A stretch of 64,000 nt of DNA from Aliivibrio sp. 1S175 (GTDB taxonomy: Bacteria > Pseudomonadota > Gammaproteobacteria > Enterobacterales > Vibrionaceae): the NCBI RefSeq assembly GCF_001690985.1, contig NZ_MAJS01000018.1, positions 1 through 64,000 on the forward strand, written 5' to 3'. Each line of letters starts with the position of its first letter. The stretch's first letter is position 1. Positions 25,464 through 35,212 of the stretch are shown piece by piece. Position numbers and translations under genes: made by a program. The notes beneath the pieces were generated by a model. That model was not told the origin of the DNA and searched no databases. It saw nothing but the letters and a program-made list of their open reading frames with translations.

Positions 25464-27121
25464 AGCTCACCTTCCTGCGCCTGAGCGCCCAGCTCCCCAC
25501 CCCTGAATCCTGAAACCTGCTCTTCCTGCTCTCTCAACCCAAACGCCTCTGCCACCAACAACTTCTGCCCCTCAGCTACATCATCCGCCCCTAGCGCTTG
25601 CATCAACTGATAAATCTCTGACATAGCCTCAGTCAACTCAGCCATTGCTTCCCCTGCTAACACTTCTGGTGCTGGTAAGTTCTCTGCACTGGTGGCTTCT
25701 AAATCTTTCAACCAAGAGATATCTAACGAGTCGCCTTTTTGATCACGAATGTAATCACGGCTAAATTTGCGGAAGCGGGCGTTTTCAAGACTATTTTCCT
25801 TGTGCGCTTTCTCGCTTAGGCTTTCTGCTGTTTCACCTTCAGCAAAGATGTTGCCTAGCGTTTCATAAATCCCTTCTTCACGAGCAGATAAGCCGTTTGC
25901 ATCGCTGCCATACGCATTCACAAACACATCAAAGTGCTTTTCGGTTAATGGGCGGCGCTTACCAAAAGTGTTCATGTTGGTACGTAGGTCAAATACCCAT
26001 GTCTCCTTGGTACAGTCTTTGTCTTGATTTGGGTTCTCTGGCGTGCCTTTTTGGAAGAACAGCACATTGGTTTTTACCCCTGCTGCGTAGAAAATACCCG
26101 TTGGCAACCTTAGAATCGTGTGTAGGTTACATTTGTCCATTAAATCACGACGAATGTCTGCCCCTTTGCCGCCTTCAAATAAGACGTTATCAGGAATAAC
26201 CACCGCTGCACGGCCGCCCGGCTCTAGGGCATCATAAATGTGCTGCATAAAACACAGTTGTTTATTACCTGTTGGGTGAACAAAGGTACGCGTGATATTG
26301 GTGCTTGATGCGCTACCAAATGGTGGGTTGGTTAAAATCACGTTGGCTTTGGGTAGGTTTTCACCTGCGCTGCCTAAGGTATTACCTAGACGGATCGCAC
26401 CATCATTTTCATGGCCTTCAATGTCGTGTAATAAACAGTTCATTAAGGCTAAACGGCGAGTCTCTGGTACTAACTCTAAACCAACAAAAGCTTTTTTCAT
26501 TTGGAAGTCTTGATCTTCATCTGGGAGATCAAACAAATTGTCAGTGTTTGATTTAATGTATTTGTCCGCTTCAATTAAGAAGCCTGCCGTTCCTGCTGCC
26601 GGATCTTGGATGATCTCTCGAGGTTGTGGCTGTATTACATTCACAATAGTGCTGATTAATGCGCGTGGTGTAAAGTATTGGCCTGCGCCTGATTTGGTTT
26701 CGTTGGCGTTCTTTTGTAATAAGCCTTCGTACATATCACCAAAATCATCACGGCTTTTACCACTTTCACCATCATACCAATCTAAGCTGTCCATGTTCGA
26801 CACAAGCTCTGTTAACTGTGCAGGTTGGGTAATGGTGGTGTTTACGTTTTGAAAAATAGCACGAACAATGGCGTGATCATCGGTTCCCAGCTGGACTAAC
26901 ATGTTACGGTAAAACTGGTGTTGCTCTTGACCAATTTTTGCGGTTAGATCGGCCCAACGAAAGCCTTCTGGCAATAAATCATCCTCTTGCCCTGTCTCTT
27001 GGCACATTTTAAGAAACAGCAGCGACGCCAATTCATTCACGTAGTTTTGATAAGACACACCGCCATCACGCAGGTTGTCACACAATTTCCACAGTTTGGC
27101 GACCAGATCATTATTGTTCAT
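25460..27121 (-). CDS. hsdM: Type I DNA methyltransferase subunit
   Basis: 553 aa N6-adenine methyltransferase. An N-terminal helical HsdM domain (residues 1-130) precedes a Rossmann methylase with SAM motif DPAAGTAGFLIEADKY (near residue 168) and catalytic motif IV NPPF (near 265). It lies 93 bp downstream of hsdR and overlaps hsdS. With HsdS it forms the modification enzyme, and with HsdR the restriction complex. The last about 60 residues are Glu/Gln/Ala-rich. Confidence 0.96.
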   Translation of the reverse strand: MNNNDLVAKLWKLCDNLRDGGVSYQNYVNELASLLFLKMCQETGQEDDLLPEGFRWADLTAKIGQEQHQFYRNMLVQLGTDDHAIVRAIFQNVNTTITQPAQLTELVSNMDSLDWYDGESGKSRDDFGDMYEGLLQKNANETKSGAGQYFTPRALISTIVNVIQPQPREIIQDPAAGTAGFLIEADKYIKSNTDNLFDLPDEDQDFQMKKAFVGLELVPETRRLALMNCLLHDIEGHENDGAIRLGNTLGSAGENLPKANVILTNPPFGSASSTNITRTFVHPTGNKQLCFMQHIYDALEPGGRAAVVIPDNVLFEGGKGADIRRDLMDKCNLHTILRLPTGIFYAAGVKTNVLFFQKGTPENPNQDKDCTKETWVFDLRTNMNTFGKRRPLTEKHFDVFVNAYGSDANGLSAREEGIYETLGNIFAEGETAESLSEKAHKENSLENARFRKFSRDYIRDQKGDSLDISWLKDLEATSAENLPAPEVLAGEAMAELTEAMSEIYQLMQALGADDVAEGQKLLVAEAFGLREQEEQVSGFRGGELGAQAQEGEL

Positions 27122-27214
27122 GTTATTTCTCTATTAATTTGTGCGATGGACGAAATCCACGCCATCGCTGAATGCATTTAATTCGGTATAAAAATTGAGA
27201 TGAATTGTACTCGC

Positions 27215-30200
27215 CTAAGCAGGCTCATCCCACATATATTCATTGAATTGAATGAGTATGCCGTCTAATTCATCATTAAAGATGCTCATTAGCTTACGTT
27301 TTCCACCATTGCGTTTGTAGTTACCCGTTTTGAACGTGTCGTCATCAAGCACGACTTTCTCTTTTATTGAGTTCGCGATGCGATCAAGCCATTGCAGTTG
27401 AACGGGTTGCCACTCTTTGCTTGATTTAATTCTACCTAGTGCGATATCGACACGTTGTTCAAAAGGCAATAACGCATCCCCAATCGCAGCACGACGAATA
27501 TGCCCAATTAACCGCGCGGCGATGTCTTGGTTTTTACTCTCTTTCCATGCGGTTTTTAGCGTTGGTTCGTTAAAGTGTTGTGCATCAAACCATTCTTGTA
27601 GCTCTAACAAGCCTTTGCGGGTTAAATCTCGTGGTCGATTAATAATGATGTCTAACGCGTCTTGCTGATTAGTTGAACGTGTAACTAAAGCATCAAACGC
27701 CTCTAAAAAATCGTCGGCATTTTTGTGCTCGCCATATAGAATTTCAACTTTGATCACCGCATCATCTATATCGGTAAAAATCGGCATATCACGCAGTTCA
27801 TTAATGTCTAGCTTTAACTGTTCTAAACGTCCTACCATGTTTGGCATAACATTGAAGATCTCGGCTGACCATTTTGGCCCTTTATCTTTAAGCGTGTTGG
27901 CTAAACCTAAGAAATCACACCCGGCGTTATCCATACACAGTTCATCAAATCGCTTTATATGCGCTTCGATCTCTTTGGATTTATCGCGGTTAAAGTGTGC
28001 ATGGCTAGTGATTCGTTGCAATTTGGCTATCAACTGCTCGTGACTGTGCTCGGCAAAACTGCGTCCGTCCGCTTCTATGGTTTTATAGGTTTCTGAATCG
28101 GTAATTTCGTTGACTAAGGTTTGTAGCTCTACCGTTGGGCGCACCACCACGGGACGCATGGTATCAACGCTTTGCAGTGTGGAATACAGATCGACCGCAT
28201 CGAAAATTTTAAATGAGGTTTTGCCCACTTTTGGACACAGGCGCGTGGCTCGGCCTTTCATTTGTTCGTACAAAATACGGCTGCGTACTTTGCGCATAAA
28301 GACGATATTACAAATGCTTGGAATATCGATACCTGTAGTTAATAAATCCACCGTAACTACAATGTTAGGTAAGCGTTCTTTATTAAAACGGGTGATCATG
28401 GATTGAACTTTATTGGAATCTTTATCTGAATCACCCGTGATTTTGATGATTGCATCGTGCTCTAATTGCAGGTATTTGGCCTTAAACGCGGTTCGCAGCT
28501 CTTCCACCACGGCATCGGCATGGGTATTGTTCACACAAAAGACTAACGTTTTTTTCGGGCAGGTTGGATCAATATGATGCACCAACTCTTCACACACCAC
28601 TTTATTGAAGTTTGAGGCGATTAATGCTCGGTTAAAGTCAGCAACTTCAAAGCCTTGTTCATCGTTTAAGGTGTCGTTAATTAACTCGCCTTGGTTTGAT
28701 AAGCGTTGAACCTCGCTGCCTTGCGATAAATACACGCCACCGTCACTCAATTTGGTGATGATGCGGATTGGCGGCTCTTGATCGGTTAGGAAGCCATCAA
28801 TCACGGCTTTTCGATAGCTGTAGCGGTACACTGGCTGCTTCTTATCGCCACCAAAGATATCAATGGTATGCAGTGCAGGCGTTGCGGTTAGTGCAATTTT
28901 CACTGCATCAAAATGATCGATAATGCGGCGATATGAGGAGATAAAATCTAACTCATTACGGAATTTTTCTTCACCTTCGGTCTGCTCTTTATCAAGAATA
29001 TACCCTCGGTGGGCTTCATCAATAATAATGCAATCGTAACGGCCAACAGGCATGGTCTCGTCACTTTGCAGTGTGCGTTTTACCAGTGATTGAACTGTTG
29101 CTACGTGGATCTTGGTGCTGTCTTCAGGGAAACGGTCGGTTAACCCTTTTACATTAAAAATGCTATTAAACGTGTCGCCTTTGATGTTGGTGTCTTCAAA
29201 CGAACCTAACGCTTGTTTACCCAATGAGGTTCTATCAACCAAAAAGAGGATGCGTTTAAAGCGTTGTGATTGGATCAAACGATACATTAGGGCAATGGCT
29301 GTACGTGTTTTACCTGTGCCTGTTGCCATGGCGAGCAAAATGTCTTGTTGACCTTTGGTTATTGCCTCTTCTGTGGCTTTTACGGCTTCTTCTTGGTAAT
29401 AACGCAAACCGAGATCGCTCATATCGCCATTATCACTAAACCAACGGTTATTGTGTTGGTTGTCGCTCTCTAGTTTGGCAAGTAGCTCTTCTGGGCTGTG
29501 CCATTCTGGTAGGGCTTTTGGCATATTTGTGGCATGACGAACGTCACGATACCAAATTCCACTTTTGGTTTTTATTGCTGAGCGATAAGCACGACCGTTG
29601 GCAGAAAAACAAAATGGAATTTTATACGGCTCTGAACTGGATGAGTCAGACCATGTTGGTAAATAGGTTGGCAATAATTCGGCAATTAGAGCGAGTGCGG
29701 TTTGATCAGTGGCGGCGTGCTGTAATTCATTACGTAAAAAGTCGTTATCAAAATATTTGCTGTAGCGGTAAGCTTCGCTCAGTTTTGCCACCACGTCTTT
29801 ATTGGCTTTTTTGGCTTCAATAACACCCATGGCTTTTAAACCTATGAATAAGACGTAATCGGCAAAGCCTGTCTTTCCTGTTTCATCTTTGCTTGTTGGC
29901 CACTCTGCAATGGCAAGGTTTCGACCGATTTGTGGACGAGTCCCATTGGCAAAAGTTAATACTTTACTGTCGGCATCCCAACCGGCTTTTCGAAGTTGAT
30001 TATCGATAAGATAGCGAGTTTCACTTTCGCTGAGATCTAACGAGCGAGAAGCGGCTTGATCGGTAATTTGTTTTTTATATGCTTTACGCTCTGCTTCTGT
30101 TTTCTTGGTTATCTCTTTATCTTTGCGTTGCAGTTGTGCCTCAAGTGCGGCGATTCGATCTTGCGTTTGCCCTTGAGTTTCTTCTTGTTTACTTTCTAAT

Positions 30201-30751
30201 ACCGAAATATAGCCCGTTAAGGCAGTGAGCTTCGCATTTTGTGCTTCTATTTCGGTTTTTGTTTGTACTTCAGCTTGATGAACAAGCAATAATTCTTGTT
30301 TTAATGATTGCATTTCTTGTTCAAACTGCCCTCTATTTTCTGAACTTGGCAGTACAAAAACAGGAACAGCAAAGTCAAATTGTTTGGTAACTAGGCGGTA
30401 ATACCAGATGGCGAGGCGAAATGCCAAACGCAAACACATCTCTGCATCTTGTAAGTCGTTATGGTACTCATGTACCGCTTTGTTACCGATTTTACGCAGT
30501 TTATGAAAAACAGTAAGAATGCTGTCATCAACAAAAGGTATTTTTCCTAGCTCACGCAGTAACTCGTGTTGATTATCTGGTGCTTCAATATCCAATAATT
30601 TAGCAAGGTGCTTTGCGGTGGCTTCGCCAAAAATACGAACCTTAACTAAGGTGGTATTTGGATCATCTGGAAAGTTATTCTCTGCCGCACGCGCGATGGC
30701 ATATAAGAAGTCATTCACGCCTTTTAGAAACTCAAAATTTGATTTTTGCAT
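27215..30751 (-). CDS. hsdR: Type I restriction endonuclease subunit
   Basis: 1178 aa from ATG 30751, chosen for an AGG at proper spacing; in-frame starts at 30766 and 30778 are possible. Residues 1-140 are a DUF4145-type helical domain, followed by a coiled coil (about 150-230). A PD-(D/E)xK nuclease is visible as DYVLFIGLKAMGVIEAKKA. The superfamily 2 helicase motor has MATGTGKTRTAIAL, IIIDEAHRGY and LTATPALHT. The motor translocates DNA until collision and cleavage. The codon and base usage look more GC-rich than the neighbours, which suggests separate acquisition. First gene of hsdR-hsdM-hsdS. Confidence 0.95.
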   Translation of the reverse strand: MQKSNFEFLKGVNDFLYAIARAAENNFPDDPNTTLVKVRIFGEATAKHLAKLLDIEAPDNQHELLRELGKIPFVDDSILTVFHKLRKIGNKAVHEYHNDLQDAEMCLRLAFRLAIWYYRLVTKQFDFAVPVFVLPSSENRGQFEQEMQSLKQELLLVHQAEVQTKTEIEAQNAKLTALTGYISVLESKQEETQGQTQDRIAALEAQLQRKDKEITKKTEAERKAYKKQITDQAASRSLDLSESETRYLIDNQLRKAGWDADSKVLTFANGTRPQIGRNLAIAEWPTSKDETGKTGFADYVLFIGLKAMGVIEAKKANKDVVAKLSEAYRYSKYFDNDFLRNELQHAATDQTALALIAELLPTYLPTWSDSSSSEPYKIPFCFSANGRAYRSAIKTKSGIWYRDVRHATNMPKALPEWHSPEELLAKLESDNQHNNRWFSDNGDMSDLGLRYYQEEAVKATEEAITKGQQDILLAMATGTGKTRTAIALMYRLIQSQRFKRILFLVDRTSLGKQALGSFEDTNIKGDTFNSIFNVKGLTDRFPEDSTKIHVATVQSLVKRTLQSDETMPVGRYDCIIIDEAHRGYILDKEQTEGEEKFRNELDFISSYRRIIDHFDAVKIALTATPALHTIDIFGGDKKQPVYRYSYRKAVIDGFLTDQEPPIRIITKLSDGGVYLSQGSEVQRLSNQGELINDTLNDEQGFEVADFNRALIASNFNKVVCEELVHHIDPTCPKKTLVFCVNNTHADAVVEELRTAFKAKYLQLEHDAIIKITGDSDKDSNKVQSMITRFNKERLPNIVVTVDLLTTGIDIPSICNIVFMRKVRSRILYEQMKGRATRLCPKVGKTSFKIFDAVDLYSTLQSVDTMRPVVVRPTVELQTLVNEITDSETYKTIEADGRSFAEHSHEQLIAKLQRITSHAHFNRDKSKEIEAHIKRFDELCMDNAGCDFLGLANTLKDKGPKWSAEIFNVMPNMVGRLEQLKLDINELRDMPIFTDIDDAVIKVEILYGEHKNADDFLEAFDALVTRSTNQQDALDIIINRPRDLTRKGLLELQEWFDAQHFNEPTLKTAWKESKNQDIAARLIGHIRRAAIGDALLPFEQRVDIALGRIKSSKEWQPVQLQWLDRIANSIKEKVVLDDDTFKTGNYKRNGGKRKLMSIFNDELDGILIQFNEYMWDEPA

Positions 30752-30918
30752 ATGCAACCTAACCATTTGGTAAACCACGTTTTATTTTATGTAACTGTGT
30801 GGTTTTTCCTGTATTTATCTTAAAATTTTCGTATGAGGCTTTATAGCAGAAATTAAAACATAAAACGATGATATAGGTAGGAGAATTGAATGCTTGTTTT
30901 TGATATTCAAAATCAAAA

Positions 30919-30944
30919 TAAAAAAGAGCACCGAAATGCTCTTT
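30919..30944 (-). terminator. Intrinsic terminator of the Wadjet operon
   Basis: AAAGAGCA (30923-30930) and TGCTCTTT (30937-30944) form an 8-bp stem with loop CCGAAA, followed on the minus strand by a T-run. It lies 31 bp past the jetD stop. Confidence 0.9.
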
Positions 30945-30974
30945 ATTTCACTTAAATTATATAGCCGCTGGAGA

Positions 30975-31847
30975 TTAAGCCAACCAAACCGCTTCTTGTT
31001 CTAATGCTAAACCTTGCTTTTGCATTTCTATAATTAGCTCTTTTAATTCGGCTTTATTGGCAAGTAACTGTTCAGATGTTTTTAAGAAATGATTAACATC
31101 GTCTTTTGTCGATTTCCATACTTCATCACTTCCATAGGTAGAGAGTAATCGATTCCATTCTGGCATTAACCAAAACTCAACATCATTACCTAACTTAGTA
31201 GTAATTCTGGCGTAATTATTTAAACCTACCCCATCATAATCAGCAAATAGATAGACTTTAGCTGTTCGATTAATCGTTAACCAGTCGATTAATTTATTAC
31301 TCAAATGTCCACGATACCAAATAACCGTTGTAGGTTCATTTGTTGGCAACCAATCGAGTTGATCAAACAATGCTTGATTCTCTACAAGCCAAATAGAATG
31401 GGTTGTTGTCAGATCAGTATTAGATTCATTACCAATCTCAAGCGCACAGATCCCAAATTGTTCAGTGTTTTGATTCAATTCAATAATTAGTTTCCCTTCT
31501 CTCATCCAACAGGGATTATTAACAGTTTTGAGCAATATATATGCTTTTTCATGGTTTGATTTACCACCTTTACTATTACGATTTAATGCGATATTAGCGG
31601 CTCGTTCAGGCACCTTATTTCTACCGTCATAGCCTGGTGAATGATGATTTAAATGCGTTTCTACTACTTGAGAATCTATTATTTTAAATGTAATTCCTCG
31701 TCCTTTTTTTAAGCATTGAATTGCTTGAGTTTTTGTTTCAAAATTCATTAATGCTTCTTTCTGATTTTCAGTAAATTGGCTACCAGAAAGCGAACTAGAC
31801 AAAGTACGATTTAATTTAAGAAGTGCACTCACTAATGCCTTACTCAT
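30975..31847 (-). CDS. jetD: Wadjet JetD-like TOPRIM nuclease
   Basis: 290 aa. The C-terminal half has a TOPRIM-type metal site AKVYLFADYDGVGLNNY (near residue 200), as in the topoisomerase VI-like nuclease JetD that cuts plasmid DNA reeled in by the SMC complex. The N-terminal half has helical and beta parts (KKGRGITFKIIDSQVVETHL) and is shorter than in common JetD proteins (about 380 aa), so this is a compact or divergent type. The ATG follows the jetC stop directly, with GAGGT as ribosome-binding site inside the end of jetC. Identification relies mostly on the TOPRIM motif and on position. Confidence 0.75.
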   Translation of the reverse strand: MSKALVSALLKLNRTLSSSLSGSQFTENQKEALMNFETKTQAIQCLKKGRGITFKIIDSQVVETHLNHHSPGYDGRNKVPERAANIALNRNSKGGKSNHEKAYILLKTVNNPCWMREGKLIIELNQNTEQFGICALEIGNESNTDLTTTHSIWLVENQALFDQLDWLPTNEPTTVIWYRGHLSNKLIDWLTINRTAKVYLFADYDGVGLNNYARITTKLGNDVEFWLMPEWNRLLSTYGSDEVWKSTKDDVNHFLKTSEQLLANKAELKELIIEMQKQGLALEQEAVWLA

Positions 31848-34646
31848 TTACATTACCTCTAGTTCTAGTTCTAGTTCTAGTTCTAGTTCTTCAGTCTCAA
31901 TTTGTTCAAATATTTGCCACGATTTTCGAGCAATACTGTTTTTTCCATGACTTTGACTAATTGGCACGCAATAGCGAACTGTCGTTAGCGGCGATGGTGA
32001 AGCGAAGATTAACGAAAAACCAAACTCTCTGGCTATTTCTATTAAGTTTGCTTGATTAATACTGTCTAATGCTAATGCTTCATCTAAATAACATACGGCT
32101 TTAACTTGATGACGCTTATCTTGGATTAAATGAAGCATCGCTAAGCCTGTCACTAACTTTGCCATTAATACTGTTCCATTCGATGCAGCACTGTCTATTT
32201 CTTCAAATGATTCTTCTTCCTGTCCATGCTTAGCGACACTAAATTCAAGGCGAAATAAATCAGAGACTTTTAATCCTTGTCTCGCATTTCCTTCATCAAT
32301 CAATATTTGCTTCGCTTGATCTATATCTACATTATCGAGAATGTTTTTTTGATTAAATAAATCAAAGTTTTGCTCGCTGTCTGATTGTCCAGCTTCTGTG
32401 ATCAGTAAATCAATGGCATCAACCAAGGCTTTTTCTGGCATCGTTTTTATCTTAAAAAGCCTTAAATCAGAGAGTTGACGATGACTAATTAATCGATTGA
32501 ATTGCTGCATCTTGTGCTCTAGAGTATCTAATCCATTACGAAGTTCTTTCAGACTAGAGGTCACATTTACAACAGAACTTCGAGCCATTCTTTCTAATGC
32601 TCGTTTTTCATCTTCAAGACAATTATTAAATTTGATAATGCTGCTAATTTCTTCATCCCTGCTTTGTGCTGTTTGATATTTTGTAAGCCCTGATATATGC
32701 AGATCTTTTAAGTGACGGCTAAGTAACGTAGTTATGCTTTCAAGTTCTTTACAATCATCATGATAAGCGGTTAAATCATCAGGAAGGCTCTCTAATACCA
32801 ACTCTTTTTCTTCTATCCAAGTATGGTGTTTTTGAGTCTCTAAATACTGAAAAAGTTCTCGACTATCTATTCTTTGATCTCGCAAATCAGTAACTGTTTT
32901 ATTTCCAACTTCAAGGTTTCGTTTTTTATCTAACGTATTTTGTTCTTGTTGGTTTAATTCTTTTAATCGCTCTGGAGAACTATCAATCTCAGTATTAAGT
33001 TGGTTCCACTGATTTTGTGATTTTTCCATTTCGAATTCACGGGTTGAAGATTCAGAACTCAACAACTGCCATTGGTCATATTCTTTTAGATCAATACCGC
33101 GTTGTTGATACTCACTCTCAAGGCGTTCTTTTTCGTCATCTGCTTTTTTCGCTTGGAGGCTGGCCTCTTTTAATTCATTAAGATCTTTAATCTCTTTATT
33201 TATCTGTTCAATTTGTTCTTTAATCTGGGTTTCCGTCAATTGCTCAAATTGAGGCAACAAGTGTTCTAACGAGATGGTGATCCCTAATGCTGTTAATTTA
33301 TCTTGAGGGCTCTGCATTAATGCAGTTTTGAGCGCTTGGATATCAATCGTGTAAGTATCAGATGCCAGCTGAAACACATTTTGGTTAAAGGCTTTATTTA
33401 GCCTTTCTAATTCTTCATTTGATAACAACTTTGATAGCTCAAGGTATAAGTTATTTCCTAATGTATTTAATTGACCAGTAAGCTGATATTTTTGAGTATT
33501 AACTTTTTTCAGTTCTCGATCTATTACTTCTAACGGTTTACGCTTTAATTGCTCACAAATAGACACTTGTTTTTCATAAGCTTGTCTTGCGAACTTCGCA
33601 TTCATTTCAATTGTTGAACGATCTGATATTAATGTGAATTTTGCTTCTAATCGTGACTGTTCTTGATTTGATTTAGTTAATCCTGCTATTTTTTGATCTA
33701 ACTGAGACTTGAGATTTGTTTTCTTTGTCAGCTCTTTAGTGAACTCTTCCTGCTGTTGCAATACACTGTTAAGTCTCTTCTCAACCTGTTCAACTTGCAG
33801 TTCATAATGCTCTGACCATTCCTCTAATGCGTGATCAATTAAAGGTCGTAAACAGAGTATTTTCCCTTTCAATGTTAAGCTTTGTTGATAGTTATTATCC
33901 ATATCCGCAATAACAACAGAGTTCTTAAGCGCAGCATCATATTGCATACGATCTCTATTGACGTCATTAAACGCAGCTTCCCACTCCTGCTTAAAATCAA
34001 TCGTTGAATTAGCTAAATCACGTGTAAATATCATTAGTAAATATTCTTTTACCAATTTCGACGTTAATTTATCTAACTTCAGTGTATTGGTTAATATTTG
34101 CTGATAAATTTTTGCATCTGCCGCATGCTCTAATTTAAAAACAGTAAAATCTGGCTCATCACGCTGTATTTTCCTTGCTCCGCCATAGATACGCTCTTTA
34201 AATTCCTTGTCGTCATAGCGATAAACCATATGCCCATGTGTTGATAGGTGCGCGATGAGTTTAGGCTGCGTTACAACACTTCCATCATCCATCTTATAAT
34301 CTTTACTATTCAATTCTCCCTTGTAAGCAAAATATTGATATTCACCACTAAGTCCTTTGCCTACCGCCCCTAATACAACGGTGCCGGTATCTGGAAGTAA
34401 TACTTCAAGCAAAATGTATGAACTGTTACTAGGAAAATAGAAATGCTGGGATTTAGATAAACTATGTGCGCCAAAATTCATTCTTCGTTTATCAATAATC
34501 AACAGAAATTGAAGCGCATTAATTAAACTCGTTTTGCCTTTATTATTTTTACCTATAAGGGATACTGAGTCATCTAACGGCAACTCTGCTCGTGAATACC
34601 CTGCACTGTCTAGCATAACTAAACGTTGAAAACCTGGATTTAACAT
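31848..34646 (-). CDS. jetC: Wadjet JetC / MksB-like SMC ATPase
   Basis: 932 aa. Walker A IGKNNKGKTSLIN near residue 32 and Walker B VCYLDEALALD near residue 865 flank long coiled coils (about 250-700), the SMC layout. It belongs to the MukB/MksB branch (NNKGKTS motif). It forms the DNA loop-extruding motor of the anti-plasmid complex. It overlaps jetB by seven bases. The C-terminus ends in alternating Glu-Leu residues encoded by five CTAGTT hexamers (31859-31888), a tract that could vary in length without frameshift. Confidence 0.9.
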   Translation of the reverse strand: MLNPGFQRLVMLDSAGYSRAELPLDDSVSLIGKNNKGKTSLINALQFLLIIDKRRMNFGAHSLSKSQHFYFPSNSSYILLEVLLPDTGTVVLGAVGKGLSGEYQYFAYKGELNSKDYKMDDGSVVTQPKLIAHLSTHGHMVYRYDDKEFKERIYGGARKIQRDEPDFTVFKLEHAADAKIYQQILTNTLKLDKLTSKLVKEYLLMIFTRDLANSTIDFKQEWEAAFNDVNRDRMQYDAALKNSVVIADMDNNYQQSLTLKGKILCLRPLIDHALEEWSEHYELQVEQVEKRLNSVLQQQEEFTKELTKKTNLKSQLDQKIAGLTKSNQEQSRLEAKFTLISDRSTIEMNAKFARQAYEKQVSICEQLKRKPLEVIDRELKKVNTQKYQLTGQLNTLGNNLYLELSKLLSNEELERLNKAFNQNVFQLASDTYTIDIQALKTALMQSPQDKLTALGITISLEHLLPQFEQLTETQIKEQIEQINKEIKDLNELKEASLQAKKADDEKERLESEYQQRGIDLKEYDQWQLLSSESSTREFEMEKSQNQWNQLNTEIDSSPERLKELNQQEQNTLDKKRNLEVGNKTVTDLRDQRIDSRELFQYLETQKHHTWIEEKELVLESLPDDLTAYHDDCKELESITTLLSRHLKDLHISGLTKYQTAQSRDEEISSIIKFNNCLEDEKRALERMARSSVVNVTSSLKELRNGLDTLEHKMQQFNRLISHRQLSDLRLFKIKTMPEKALVDAIDLLITEAGQSDSEQNFDLFNQKNILDNVDIDQAKQILIDEGNARQGLKVSDLFRLEFSVAKHGQEEESFEEIDSAASNGTVLMAKLVTGLAMLHLIQDKRHQVKAVCYLDEALALDSINQANLIEIAREFGFSLIFASPSPLTTVRYCVPISQSHGKNSIARKSWQIFEQIETEELELELELELEVM
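31859..31888. repeat. Hexanucleotide tandem repeat in the 3' end of jetC
   Basis: Five perfect copies of CTAGTT in tandem. On the coding strand these encode a Leu-Glu repeat just before the stop codon. A six-base unit changes length in frame. Confidence 0.9.
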
Positions 34647-35209
34647 TGTTCTAGATCCTCCATAATTTCTGACAATTTATCTTTCGTGTTATCAACAATA
34701 GATTCAAAGTGATCTAAATATCGGTAAGCTGGTGGTAATAATTTCCAATAATTAAATTCCTCAACCATAAATCCATTTCGTGCGGCTATCTCAGGGAGTT
34801 TAATAAAATCTTCTTGCTCAATTTGCTCTGCACTCAGTAATTCTTTATGCCTTGGATACGCATTTTCTAACAGTGTCGAATTAATCTTCCAATCTAAAAA
34901 AGATCCCAGAGATTGGCCTGTATCCGCTTGATAATCAAATAGCACAAGGAAAAACAGGGCTAACTTTCGTGACTGAGTGTTCATTGTTGCCGTTAATTCA
35001 TCATTAACAAACCAAGCAAACCCTCTAGCATCCACCTCTAATTTGTAATTAAGCGCTTTAAATAAAACAATATACACGTCAGTATTTTTTTCTAATTCAT
35101 ACCAAAGAATAGGGTCAGAACTGCGACTTAAATGCTTACCTGATGTTAAGGATCGAAACAGTACCGATAACTGCGGTAATTCAGTCAAATTGATATTATT
35201 AACGTCCAT
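34640..35209 (-). CDS. jetB: Wadjet JetB / MksE-like subunit
   Basis: 189 aa, the expected size for the MukE/MksE-type winged-helix subunit of the condensin-like complex. There are few motifs; the identification comes from position between the kleisin-like and SMC genes and from the helical pattern (FALFFLVLFDYQAD-like core). Ribosome-binding site GAGGA lies six bases before ATG 35209. Overlaps jetC by seven bases and starts three bases after the jetA stop. Binds the kleisin JetA and JetC, by analogy. Confidence 0.8.
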   Translation of the reverse strand: MDVNNINLTELPQLSVLFRSLTSGKHLSRSSDPILWYELEKNTDVYIVLFKALNYKLEVDARGFAWFVNDELTATMNTQSRKLALFFLVLFDYQADTGQSLGSFLDWKINSTLLENAYPRHKELLSAEQIEQEDFIKLPEIAARNGFMVEEFNYWKLLPPAYRYLDHFESIVDNTKDKLSEIMEDLEQC

Positions 35210-35212
35210 TTA

